A stretch of DNA of 39,775 bases. Origin: Planctomycetota bacterium. Lineage in GTDB: Bacteria > Planctomycetota > PUPC01 > DSUN01. The stretch covers positions 1 through 39,775 of the forward strand of contig DAOOIT010000054.1 in the NCBI GenBank assembly GCA_035384565.1. Direction: 5' to 3'. The notes under the pieces were generated by a model. It searched no databases. It was not told where the DNA came from and was given only the letters and a program-made list of their open reading frames with translations. Position 1 is the first letter of the stretch, and each line of letters opens with the position of its first letter. Position numbers and translations under genes: made by a program. Shown one piece after another: positions 16,935 through 24,450 of the stretch.

Positions 16935-19487
16935 ATGAGAGTGCCCCTCAGCCTGGCCGTCGCCCTCTGCGCCACCTCCCTTCTCGCCGCCGACTGGCCA
17001 ACCCTGCGCGGGAACGTGGCGCGCACGGGCTACGTGGACGCCGAGATCAGGCCGCCGTTCCGCCTCGCCTGGGCGCGGCACTTCGTCGGCGAGCGGATCG
17101 GCAGCGCTGTCGAGCCCATCATCGCCGACGGCAAGGTCTTCATCGGCACCCACAGCGGCAACCTCTACGCCCTCGACGCCGCCTCCGGCAGGCCCCTCTG
17201 GCGCCTCCAGGCCGAGGGCCCGATCCTGCATTCGCCCGCCTACGCAAGTGGCTCGATCATGATTGCCCCGGCAAGGGGGAGCGTCGAATGGCTGGACGCA
17301 GACACCGGGAAGCCCCGTGACCGACGCGCCGCGCTCTTCGGCGGCTGGAGCGTCGCGCCGCTGATCGTGGAGGGCAAGACCTACCTCTGGTCACGTGCCG
17401 GGCTGTACGCCACCTATGACCCCGCTACGGAACCCAGCGGCCAGAACATGCCTGTGCCTTCCCGCCAGACGGCCGCCTTCGCCGACGGCCGGGTCTTTGT
17501 CACGGGGGAGGACATGCGGCTTCGGGCCTTTGATGCCAGGCTGGGCTCGTCGCTCTGGACATCCGACCCCCTCGTCGGCCAGACCGCGCGCAATTACTAC
17601 CCGGTCATAGCGAAGAAGGGTGGCCGCACGGTGGTCATCGTGCGCACGAATCCCGTCATCCAGATGTCGCGGCTCATCGCCCAGGACCGCCACCTGCTGT
17701 GCCAATCCGCCGGCGTGGACGACAGCGACTGGAAGAAGGTTGCAGCCTGGATCAAGACCAAGGAGGCGATGGGCACGCCCGAGCTGTGGGAGAAGGAGCA
17801 GGCCGCCATCTGCGACTACCTCGCGAAGCACCGCGAGGCTCAGACCTTCTTCGTCCTCGACGCCGAAACGGGCAAGCTGCTCCCCCCGCCGCCCGTGCTC
17901 TGGATCGCGGGCTGCCAGGGCGTGGGCACCCCGCCCGTCGTGCTGCCCGACGGACGCCTGCTGGTCTTCTACCGTAGCGTCTACGGCAACTGGAACGACG
18001 GCGTGGCGCCGCTCGTCGCCCTCGGCCTGCTCGACCTCGACAGGAACCGCATCGAGCCGCTCCAGCACATCCACGGCACCAACCCGCCCTGGGGCCTCTT
18101 CTGGGGCACGGCCGACGAGAGCCAGAACTTCCTCGTCGCACGCGACACGCTCATCATCATCCACCAGGGCACGCTGAGCGGCTTCGATCTCAAGACGCGC
18201 CAGCTCTTCCCCATCTGGGGCAAGCGCGACACTTGGGGCGGCTTCAAGAACCTGCCCTGGGCGCGCAACGAATGGCACGGCCCCGCCCGCAGCGGCGTGG
18301 CCATCGTGGGCAACCGCATCTACTGGCAGACCGGCAGCCGCGTGCTCTGCATCGTCTCGGGCGAAAAGGGCGAGCCGGCGAACGACGAAGGGATTGCCGC
18401 CGCGAGCGTGCCGCCAGCCGTTGCGCCGCCGCCCGGGCGCCCGGAGAGGCATTTCATACTTGAACAACTACGAAATGCTCTTGCAACCCTATCGGCCAGC
18501 TTGGGCACCGCATCGTGGGCACCCCTCTACGTCGAGCCGGGGCTGTCCGGCCGAGAGTTCCCCTTCGACGACAGCGGCGAGACCTTCGAGGCGCTGGCTT
18601 GGGCCTTCCCACATCTCGAAGCCAGGGAGAGGCAAACGGCCAAAGCCCTCCTCGCCAAGCAGTGGGAGGAGTTCCCCCCCTTCACCAGGCAGGCCTGGTA
18701 CCCCCTCGACAAGGGCGAACGACGCGAGCCCTTCTGGGTGCCTCCCGACGTGCTCACGCCCTCCGGCCAGCCGAGGCCGCACCATCCCTTCGGGAACGTC
18801 TACGCCGTCTGGCTCTACGCCGAGCGCTGCGGCGAGTGGGACCGCGTGAAGGCCGCCTGGCCGCAGATCAAGGCGTGCTTCGAAGACTTCGCCAGGATGA
18901 ACTGGAAGCTCGACCCCGAGAGGGGCGACCTCTACGCCAGCCGCTACCTTGCCTCGCTCCTCGCCTTCGCCCGCATCGCGGAGAAAGCGGGCGACGCGGA
19001 GGCGGCTAGGCAGGCGAGCGCCCTGGCCGAGAAGACGGGCGAGGCCCTCGTCGCCTGGTGGAAGGCCGTGGCAGGACGCATCACCCCCCGCATCTTCGCC
19101 GACATTCGCGAGTGGGACGACTTCATCGGCAAAGGCAACGGCCTGTTCTTCAAGATCATCGCCCACAAGAGCAAGATCGCGCTCTTCCACGACCTCACGC
19201 CCGAGGTGGCGGCCCTCGTGAGAGCCAAGGCCCCCGAGGCCGTCGAGAAGGTCTGGACCGCCTTCGAGACCCTCTGCCCCACCTGGTATCTCGTCGGCGA
19301 AGAGCGCCAGGTGCACTTCGGCGAGAACTTCGTGGACCCGCCCGACTTCGCGCTCAATGCCTTCAAGGCCTTCGCGTGGCTCCGCGGCGCGAAGCCCGAC
19401 GAACTGGCCGCCCGCGTGGACGTCCCCCCCTGCAAGGCCGACCTGGCCCACCTGGCCAAACTGGCCATCGCGCTGGAGGCCAAGTGA
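16935..19487 (+). CDS. Secreted PQQ-like beta-propeller protein with helical C-terminal domain
   Basis: The 850-residue protein has a signal peptide (MRVPLSLAVALCATSLLAA), then a PQQ-like propeller (about 20-480) opening with DWPTLRGNVARTGYVD, with blade motifs IGTHSGNLYALDAASGRPLWRL and FFVLDAETGKLLPPP. A Pro/Ala linker follows (about 485-515) and then an all-helical region (about 520-850: SGETFEALAWAFPHLEARER, NVYAVWLYAERCGEWDRVKAAW, GDLYASRYLASLLAFARIAEKAG) that looks like an alpha/alpha-toroid or glucoamylase-like barrel. The substrate is unknown. The start ATG 16935 has GGAGG upstream. The linker contains a palindromic element (18441-18484) read through as residues 503-517, PERHFILEQLRNALA. 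A hairpin terminator follows the stop. Confidence 0.82.
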   Translation: MRVPLSLAVALCATSLLAADWPTLRGNVARTGYVDAEIRPPFRLAWARHFVGERIGSAVEPIIADGKVFIGTHSGNLYALDAASGRPLWRLQAEGPILHSPAYASGSIMIAPARGSVEWLDADTGKPRDRRAALFGGWSVAPLIVEGKTYLWSRAGLYATYDPATEPSGQNMPVPSRQTAAFADGRVFVTGEDMRLRAFDARLGSSLWTSDPLVGQTARNYYPVIAKKGGRTVVIVRTNPVIQMSRLIAQDRHLLCQSAGVDDSDWKKVAAWIKTKEAMGTPELWEKEQAAICDYLAKHREAQTFFVLDAETGKLLPPPPVLWIAGCQGVGTPPVVLPDGRLLVFYRSVYGNWNDGVAPLVALGLLDLDRNRIEPLQHIHGTNPPWGLFWGTADESQNFLVARDTLIIIHQGTLSGFDLKTRQLFPIWGKRDTWGGFKNLPWARNEWHGPARSGVAIVGNRIYWQTGSRVLCIVSGEKGEPANDEGIAAASVPPAVAPPPGRPERHFILEQLRNALATLSASLGTASWAPLYVEPGLSGREFPFDDSGETFEALAWAFPHLEARERQTAKALLAKQWEEFPPFTRQAWYPLDKGERREPFWVPPDVLTPSGQPRPHHPFGNVYAVWLYAERCGEWDRVKAAWPQIKACFEDFARMNWKLDPERGDLYASRYLASLLAFARIAEKAGDAEAARQASALAEKTGEALVAWWKAVAGRITPRIFADIREWDDFIGKGNGLFFKIIAHKSKIALFHDLTPEVAALVRAKAPEAVEKVWTAFETLCPTWYLVGEERQVHFGENFVDPPDFALNAFKAFAWLRGAKPDELAARVDVPPCKADLAHLAKLAIALEAK
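18441..18484 (+). repeat. Palindromic element copy 1, inside a coding region
   Basis: Arms GCATTTCATA (18449-18458) and TACGAAATGC (18469-18478) surround the spacer CTTGAACAAC. It shares CATACTTGAACAACTA exactly with copy 2 at 24331-24362 (opposite orientation). It lies in frame in the linker of the PQQ-like protein and is translated. Confidence 0.8.
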
Positions 19488-19488
19488 A

Positions 19489-19518
19489 GCAGGGGCGACG
19501 CCGCAGCGCCGCCCCTGC
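19489..19518 (+). terminator. Hairpin terminator after the PQQ-like gene
   Basis: GCAGGGGCG (19489-19497) pairs perfectly with CGCCCCTGC (19510-19518) across a 12-nt loop, directly after the TGA stop. There is no T-run. It lies between convergent genes and could serve both. Confidence 0.6.
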
Positions 19519-19548
19519 GCAACCGACCTCGCGTCCAGGCCGTCCTGG

Positions 19549-21327
19549 TTATCCCTCGCGCCGTCGTTCCCCCTCACCCACGGGGCGCGGCGGCTTGCCT
19601 TCGCCTTCGCGGCGGCGTTCGCCCTCCCCCTCCCGCTTCGGGGCGGCGGGCCGCCGGATGATGATCTCCACGGCCACCCCCTCCTCGGTGCATACCGCCG
19701 TCACGTTCTGCCCGACCCTCAGGCTGTCCAGCCCGACCTTCTCGCTCCGCGCCCCCTCGCCGTCGCCGCCGCCCTCGATGCGCACCCGGGTGTCGCCGTT
19801 CACCTTCAGCGTCCGCGAGCGCACGCCGCGGTCGCCCCGCTGGGTGATCGTGATGGAGTCGCGGGTGACGTTCGTCAGCACGCCCGAGCCGCGCAGGGTC
19901 TTGGGCGCGCGGTCGCCTTCGCCGCCCTCGCGCTTCACGCGAGCCTCCCCCTCACGGTCGCCGTCCCCCTCGCCCTTCACGCGGGCTTCCCCCTCACCAT
20001 CGCCACCCTCACGCTTCACACGGGCCTCGCCTTCGCGGTCGCCTTCGCCGCCCTCGCGCTTCACGCGGACCTCGCCCTCACCATCGCCACCCTCGCGACG
20101 GATTCGTGCTTCGCCCTCGCCGCCATCACGCTTCACACGGGCCTCGCCTTCGCCTTCGCGAGCCGCCCTGGCTCGCAGGATGATGACCTCGGTGGCCTTA
20201 TTGCCGTCCACACAGGTCACGTTGACCCGCTGGCCGACCTTGAGATCGGCCATTGCCCCCTCCGCAAACTTCGGTTTGCGCACCTCGCGTCCGCCCTCGC
20301 CGACGACGGTCTCGGTCTCGCCGGTCTCGATGCGGATTCTCGTCTCGGTGCGAATGATGATATTGAGGGTGGCCTCCCCGCGGTCGCCGCGGGTGGTGAC
20401 CATGATGGAGGCGCCGCCCACAGCGGTGATCTCGCCCGCGACCCGTGCGAGCCTGGGCGCGCCGTCGCGTTCGCCTTCGCCTACGCGCGGCGCGTCGGGA
20501 ACCCAGGGCGCCTCGCGCTCGCCGTCGCCGGCAAACACCTGGCTGTCGCCGATTCCGAGCACGTAGGCGTGCTCGCCCGTCTGCACCTGCACCGCTCCCG
20601 CCATCACCGCCACAGCCAGCGCCACGTGCCTCAGCCTCATCGCATCGTCTCCTGTTCCGTCAGGGGTTGGGGGGAGGAGTCTGACGGAGAACTCGGTCCC
20701 CAGCGCGGTGACACTGCCCACGGGGGTTCGCACCTGGAAGCCCCCTGGAGCCTTCTCTACGCGGAAGACGCCGCCGCCCTCGTGCAGGGCGACGAGCTGC
20801 CGCAGGCCCTCGGTCGCGCCGTGAAGGGTGGCGCGGGTGTCTGGATCGAGTGTTGCGCGCGAGCCGTCGGAGAGCCGGAGGGCCGCCCGCTCCGCCACCC
20901 GGATCGTCGCGCCGCGGGCGATGGTGCGGGTCTCAGCGCCGTCGGCCAGCACGCGCCCGCTCAACACGCGGCACATCGCCCCACGCGGCCAGAGCCATAG
21001 GGCGAGGACGCCCACGGCGAGCACCGCCACCGCGGCCAGGGCGGCCCACGCCGTGAGCCACCTGGCCCACGGCGCTGCCCCCGCGCCCGAGGCGGGAGGC
21101 ACCAGATCGGCCTCGATTCGCTCGACGACCGCTCTGGCCCTGCCATTGCTCGCCGTCTGGCGGAAATGCTGCTCGAGCCAGCCCTCGAGGCGGCCGGCCC
21201 AGGCCAGGGCCTCGGCGGCCCGGGGATCGGCCTCGACCCGGCGCGACAGCTCGGCGACCTCGGCTTCCGACGCCGCGCCGTCGAGGTAACGAGCGATCAG
21301 CTCGTGGTGGCGGTCGGCCTCAGCCAT
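19549..21327 (-). CDS. FecR-domain anti-sigma-like protein with two beta domains and a charged repeat
   Basis: The 592-residue protein starts at ATG 21327, overlapping the sigma factor stop by one base (TGATG). The N-terminus (1-85) looks like an anti-sigma cytoplasmic helix bundle (LIARYLDGAASEAEVAELSR). A membrane segment follows at about 90-112 and a FecR domain to about 270 (LSDGSRATLDPDTRATLHG, TPVGSVTALGTEFSVRL, YVLGIGDSQVFAG). Two similar beta domains, about 291-387 and 474-560, share ITA/LTNV..SI.IT.RGDRG, TRI/VRIE and LKVGQ/LRVGQ..V and resemble DUF5666. Between them lies a Gly/Glu/Arg repeat (390-473). By family logic it restrains the ECF sigma until an envelope signal arrives. Residue 230 (ATG 20640) has AGGAG 8 nt upstream and starts a signal-like stretch, so a second internal start is possible. 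Confidence 0.85.
   Translation of the reverse strand: MAEADRHHELIARYLDGAASEAEVAELSRRVEADPRAAEALAWAGRLEGWLEQHFRQTASNGRARAVVERIEADLVPPASGAGAAPWARWLTAWAALAAVAVLAVGVLALWLWPRGAMCRVLSGRVLADGAETRTIARGATIRVAERAALRLSDGSRATLDPDTRATLHGATEGLRQLVALHEGGGVFRVEKAPGGFQVRTPVGSVTALGTEFSVRLLPPTPDGTGDDAMRLRHVALAVAVMAGAVQVQTGEHAYVLGIGDSQVFAGDGEREAPWVPDAPRVGEGERDGAPRLARVAGEITAVGGASIMVTTRGDRGEATLNIIIRTETRIRIETGETETVVGEGGREVRKPKFAEGAMADLKVGQRVNVTCVDGNKATEVIILRARAAREGEGEARVKRDGGEGEARIRREGGDGEGEVRVKREGGEGDREGEARVKREGGDGEGEARVKGEGDGDREGEARVKREGGEGDRAPKTLRGSGVLTNVTRDSITITQRGDRGVRSRTLKVNGDTRVRIEGGGDGEGARSEKVGLDSLRVGQNVTAVCTEEGVAVEIIIRRPAAPKREGEGERRREGEGKPPRPVGEGERRREG
19909..20160 (-). repeat. Coding repeat, GEGEARVKREGG-type units
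   Basis: About 84 codons consist of degenerate repeats of (D/E)GEGEARVKREGG, with DREGEARVKREGG variants, seven or so units of 9-15 residues. At the DNA level the copies are close to each other (CGCTTCACGCG, CCCTCACCATCGCC), which suggests recent slippage or unequal crossing-over. Confidence 0.8.
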
Positions 21328-21845
21328 CAGGCGCCTCCTGCGGCCAAGCGCCGCCGAATGCACTCCTCGAGCGCGGAGCGCAGGCGCGAAAGAGCCTGGT
21401 ACACGGCGTCCAGCGTGCGGCGGGTCTGCCGGGCGATCTCCGCACACGGGAGGCCCCGCTCGTAGCGGAGGGCGAGGAGCTGGCGCGCCGGCTCGGGCAC
21501 CTTCTGGAGGCACTCGCGCAGGGCTTCGAGGCGGCTGGACGCATTCCCCTCCTCGGTGCGGTCGAACGCCGCGAGGACTGAGAGGACCGCCGTGTCCGAA
21601 AGGGTGACGGGGAACCGGCGGTCCTGGTGGCGCCGCTGGAGGATCTTGTTGGCCGCGATGCCGCGCGCCCAGGCGCCGAACGATCGGCGCACGTCGTAGC
21701 GCTCGAACTGCGCCCAGAGCGCGAGGGCGACCTCCTGGAACACGTCCTCGCGCACGTGGCGGTCACGCACCAGCGAGCCCACAAAAGCCCGCACCTCGGT
21801 CTCGTGCTGGAGGAGCAGCCGCAGGAATGTCTCACGCTCAGCCAT
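21327..21845 (-). CDS. ECF-type RNA polymerase sigma factor (Rhodopirellula/Verrucomicrobium type)
   Basis: The 172-residue sigma-70-family protein has region 2 (AFVGSLVRDRHVREDVFQEVALALW then QFERYDVRRSFGAWARGIAANKIL) and region 4 (PEPARQLLALRYERGLPCAEIARQTRRTLDAVYQALSRLRSAL). The FGAWARGIA wording is typical of the sigma group named after Rhodopirellula and Verrucomicrobium. It should direct polymerase to a specific promoter set. The start ATG 21845 has AAGGGA upstream. The FecR-domain gene overlaps its stop by one base, the usual sigma/FecR pair. GGAAC at 21886-21882, about 37 bp upstream of the ATG, resembles an ECF -35 element and may reflect autoregulation, but I find no clear partner. 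Confidence 0.93.
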   Translation of the reverse strand: MAERETFLRLLLQHETEVRAFVGSLVRDRHVREDVFQEVALALWAQFERYDVRRSFGAWARGIAANKILQRRHQDRRFPVTLSDTAVLSVLAAFDRTEEGNASSRLEALRECLQKVPEPARQLLALRYERGLPCAEIARQTRRTLDAVYQALSRLRSALEECIRRRLAAGGA

Positions 21846-21922
21846 GTTCTTCCCTTTGTTTGTTCTTCACGCGGCTGGGCAGTTCCTGACATGAATCTCA
21901 CGATGCGGCCCGACGCGGAACA

Positions 21923-21931
21923 TGGTATGAT
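21923..21931 (+). promoter_or_regulatory. Extended -10 upstream of glgC
   Basis: TGG-TATGAT with TG at 21923-21924 and TATGAT at 21926-21931. There is no good -35. The start would be near 21938, about 34 nt before the GTG at 21972. Confidence 0.5.
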
Positions 21932-21971
21932 CTCGCAGGGGAGGACGGCAAGCCGATGCAGGGGGAATCCC

Positions 21972-23243
21972 GTGAGCCTGACGCGCCCATTGTCCAGCGA
22001 GCTGGACCCTCGCGACGTGGCGGTGGTGATTCTGGGGGGCGGACGCGGCACGCGGCTGCACCCGCTCACCCGCGACCGGGCCAAGCCGGCCGTGGGCTTC
22101 GGCGGCAAGTATCGTCTCATTGACATCGTGCTCACCAACTGCCTGCGCTCGAAGCTCGACAGCATCTTCATCCTCACCCAGTTCAACTCCTACTCGCTCA
22201 ACCGCCACATCTGGCAGACCTATTCGCGCGCCGCCACCGGCCTCAGCTACATCAACGTCATCGCCGCCGAGCAGACGCCGCAGAACCGCGACTGGTTCCA
22301 GGGCACCGCCGACGCCGTGCGCCAGGGCCTCCGTCACATGCTCCGCAACAACCCCCGCTACGTCCTCATCCTCTCCGCCGACCAGATCTACAGCATGGAC
22401 TACCGCGAATTCCTCGCCTGGCACATCGGCCACCAGGCCGACGTCACCATCGCCGCCCGCTACACCCCGCCCGAGCAGGTGCACGCCCTGGGCGTCGTGC
22501 GCGTGAACGAGAGCCTGCGCGTCGTCGGCTTCCACGAAAAGCCGAGGAACCTGGCCGACGTGGAGCACTTCCGCGTGGATGGCCTGCCCGCGCTCAGCCC
22601 GCCGCTGGGCGCCCCGTTTCTGTGCTCGATGGGCATCTACCTCTTCAACACCCCCGTGCTCCTCGACGCCCTCGACAACAAGGAGGAGGACTTCGGCCGC
22701 ACCGTCATCCCCCAGACCGCCCAGAAGCGCTTCATGAGCTGTTTCCCCTTCGACGGCTACTGGGAGGACGTGGGCACCATCGAGGCCTTCTACCAGGCCA
22801 ACATGGAGTGGCGCGCGGGCCGCGGCATCGCCGCCATGTTCCGCCGCGGCGCCTCCATCATCACCCACGCCCGACAGCTCCCCCCCTCGCGCATCGAGGG
22901 CACGCTCATTGACGACTCCCTCGTCGCCGACGGCTGCCACCTGCACGCCCAGCACATCGCCCGTTCCATCATCGGCGTCCGAGCCCGCATCGGCGACGGC
23001 ACGGTGATCGAGGACTCCATCCTCATGGGCAACGACGACGATGAGGGCGCCGTGCCCTTCGAGATCGGCGCCAACTGCCGCATCCGCCGCGCCATCGTGG
23101 ACAAGAATGCCGTCATCGGCGACGGCTCGGTCATCGAGAACGCCGCCGCCGTAACCGAGGCCGAGACCGACCTCTACTCGATCCGCTCCGGCATCGTCGT
23201 CATCCCCCGTTGCGCCGTGCTGCCCCCCGGCAGCCGCATCTGA
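21972..23243 (+). CDS. glgC: Glucose-1-phosphate adenylyltransferase
   Basis: The enzyme makes ADP-glucose from ATP and glucose 1-phosphate, the committed step of bacterial glycogen synthesis. The 423-residue protein has the nucleotidyl-transferase signature ILGGGRGTRLHPLT (about 20-33) and RAKPAVGFGGKYRLIDIVL, the QGTADAVRQ block, LSADQIYSMDY, HEKP, a substrate-site stretch near DGYWEDVGTIEAFYQANM, and a C-terminal left-handed beta-helix (DGTVIEDSILMG, AIVDKNAVIGDGSVI). GTG 21972 was chosen because AGGGGGA lies just upstream, the protein length is then normal, and the extended -10 fits. Upstream in-frame ATGs lie in the promoter. The gene diverges from the sigma gene. A hairpin overlaps its stop. 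Confidence 0.95.
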   Translation: MSLTRPLSSELDPRDVAVVILGGGRGTRLHPLTRDRAKPAVGFGGKYRLIDIVLTNCLRSKLDSIFILTQFNSYSLNRHIWQTYSRAATGLSYINVIAAEQTPQNRDWFQGTADAVRQGLRHMLRNNPRYVLILSADQIYSMDYREFLAWHIGHQADVTIAARYTPPEQVHALGVVRVNESLRVVGFHEKPRNLADVEHFRVDGLPALSPPLGAPFLCSMGIYLFNTPVLLDALDNKEEDFGRTVIPQTAQKRFMSCFPFDGYWEDVGTIEAFYQANMEWRAGRGIAAMFRRGASIITHARQLPPSRIEGTLIDDSLVADGCHLHAQHIARSIIGVRARIGDGTVIEDSILMGNDDDEGAVPFEIGANCRIRRAIVDKNAVIGDGSVIENAAAVTEAETDLYSIRSGIVVIPRCAVLPPGSRI

Positions 23244-23251
23244 CGGCTGCC
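23229..23251 (+). terminator. Hairpin across the glgC stop codon
   Basis: GGCAGCCG (23229-23236) and CGGCTGCC (23244-23251) pair perfectly, with the stop TGA (23241-23243) in the 7-nt loop. No T-run follows. It may slow or end transcription or protect the mRNA 3' end. The 265 bp after it, up to 23508, show no gene. Confidence 0.5.
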
Positions 23252-23508
23252 TGGCCCCCTGCCCTACTGAACCCTCGCGGCGTGTCTGCCCCATGCCCTC
23301 AGCGGCTGCGCCCTGCGAGCCGCCCCGGTCCGGCATTACCCAACCGCGCAGCCGAGGAAGACCAAGCCGCGCCTCTTGCCACTCCGCGCCTATCGAGGGG
23401 CAGTCCAAAGGAGCCGATGGCCGGGGCGAAGCTCACGGCCAGACGGCACTTGCCTTCGAGCGCTTCGTGGGTCAGAATAAAGATAGAGAGACAGCGAGGC
23501 TGAGACAG

Positions 23509-24342
23509 ATGGCACACGCAACCGCCGAACCCCGCGTCACAAAGTCAGCGCTGGAGGAACTCTACACGCGCCTCAACCGCCGCGACCTGATCCACCCCGA
23601 CCCGCTCGAAGTGCTCTACGACTACAGCAGCCCCCTGGACCGCGAGATCGTCGCCCTCGTCGCCGCGTCGCTCTCCTACGGCCGCGTAAAGGCCATTCTG
23701 GCGAGCGTTGGCGCCGTCCTCGCGCCCCTGCGCTGCCCGCGGGCCTACCTGGCCGAGTCCACCCCCGAATCGCTTCAGGCGGCGTTCGCAGACTTCAAGC
23801 ACCGTTTTGCCACGGGCAGGGAACTGGCTGCCCTGCTCCTGGGCGTCAAGCGCCTCGTCGAGCGCCACGGCTCGCTCCAGGCAGCTTTCACAGCGCATCT
23901 GGCAGCCGGTCACGCCACCATCGTGCCCGCTCTCACTGGATTCGTGGCTGAGTTGCGCGACGCCGCCGACGGCCTCGACGACCACCTCCTGCCTCGCCCC
24001 GAGCGCGGCAGCGCCAGCAAACGCCTGAACCTCTTCCTCCGCTGGATGGTCCGCCGCGACGCGGTGGACCCCGGGGGCTGGGACGCCGTGTCGCCCGCGC
24101 AACTCATCGTGCCCCTCGACGTTCACATGCACCGCATCTGTCGCGCCTTGGGCCTCACCCGGCGCGCTTCGGCTGACTTGCGCACCGCCATCGAGATCAC
24201 CGACGCCTTCAAGGCCTTTGCCCCCGACGACCCGGCGCGGTACGACTTCGCCCTCACCCGCCTCGGCATCCGCCCCGACGCCGACCTCGACGCCTTTCTG
24301 GCGGCTTGGGGCGTGAACGCCTCGCCGGAAAGAATTGCATAG
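23509..24342 (+). CDS. TIGR02757 / DUF2400 family protein
   Basis: The 277-residue protein has the family's N-terminal pattern (LEELYTRLNRRDLIHPDPLEVLYDYSSPLDREIVALVAASLSYGRV), a central RLNLFLRWMVRRDAVDPGGWD, and the C-terminal PLDVHMHRICRALGLTRRASADLRTAIEITDAFKAFAPDDPARYDFALTRLGI. The C-terminal part recalls helix-hairpin-helix DNA-glycosylase-like folds, but no activity is established. The start ATG 23509 was chosen by homology; the ribosome site is weak (GAGG 11 nt upstream). Its last three codons and the TAG stop (24340-24342) lie within palindromic element copy 2, so the C-terminal ERIA may be element-derived. Confidence 0.88.
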   Translation: MAHATAEPRVTKSALEELYTRLNRRDLIHPDPLEVLYDYSSPLDREIVALVAASLSYGRVKAILASVGAVLAPLRCPRAYLAESTPESLQAAFADFKHRFATGRELAALLLGVKRLVERHGSLQAAFTAHLAAGHATIVPALTGFVAELRDAADGLDDHLLPRPERGSASKRLNLFLRWMVRRDAVDPGGWDAVSPAQLIVPLDVHMHRICRALGLTRRASADLRTAIEITDAFKAFAPDDPARYDFALTRLGIRPDADLDAFLAAWGVNASPERIA

Positions 24343-24362
24343 TTGTTCAAGTATGCAATTCT
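24331..24362 (-). repeat. Palindromic element copy 2, at a gene end
   Basis: Arms AGAATTGCATA (24331-24341) and TATGCAATTCT (24352-24362) are perfectly complementary, 11 bp, with the 10-nt spacer reading CTTGAACAAC on the minus strand. It matches copy 1 (18441-18484) and includes the stop codon of the DUF2400 gene. Confidence 0.85.
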
Positions 24363-24389
24363 CTCCGCTGCTGGCCGGCCAAGGCGCCA

Positions 24390-24418
24390 TTGCTGCGGAA
24401 CGGCCCGCGCATTAGAAT
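24390..24418 (+). promoter_or_regulatory. Promoter for the metal permease gene
   Basis: TTGCTG (24390-24395), 17 nt, TAGAAT (24413-24418). The start of transcription is near 24425, about 26 nt before the ATG at 24451. Confidence 0.7.
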
Positions 24419-24450
24419 GTACGTAGGGACCGAATGATGAGGCCACTGCA

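Noticed and set aside
19909..20160. CRISPR- or minisatellite-like DNA repeat
   Set aside because: It lies in frame inside the FecR gene and is explained by a coding repeat.
21846..21886. ECF-type autoregulated promoter before the sigma gene (GGAAC)
   Set aside because: Only the -35-like GGAAC is visible and no -10 partner is clear.
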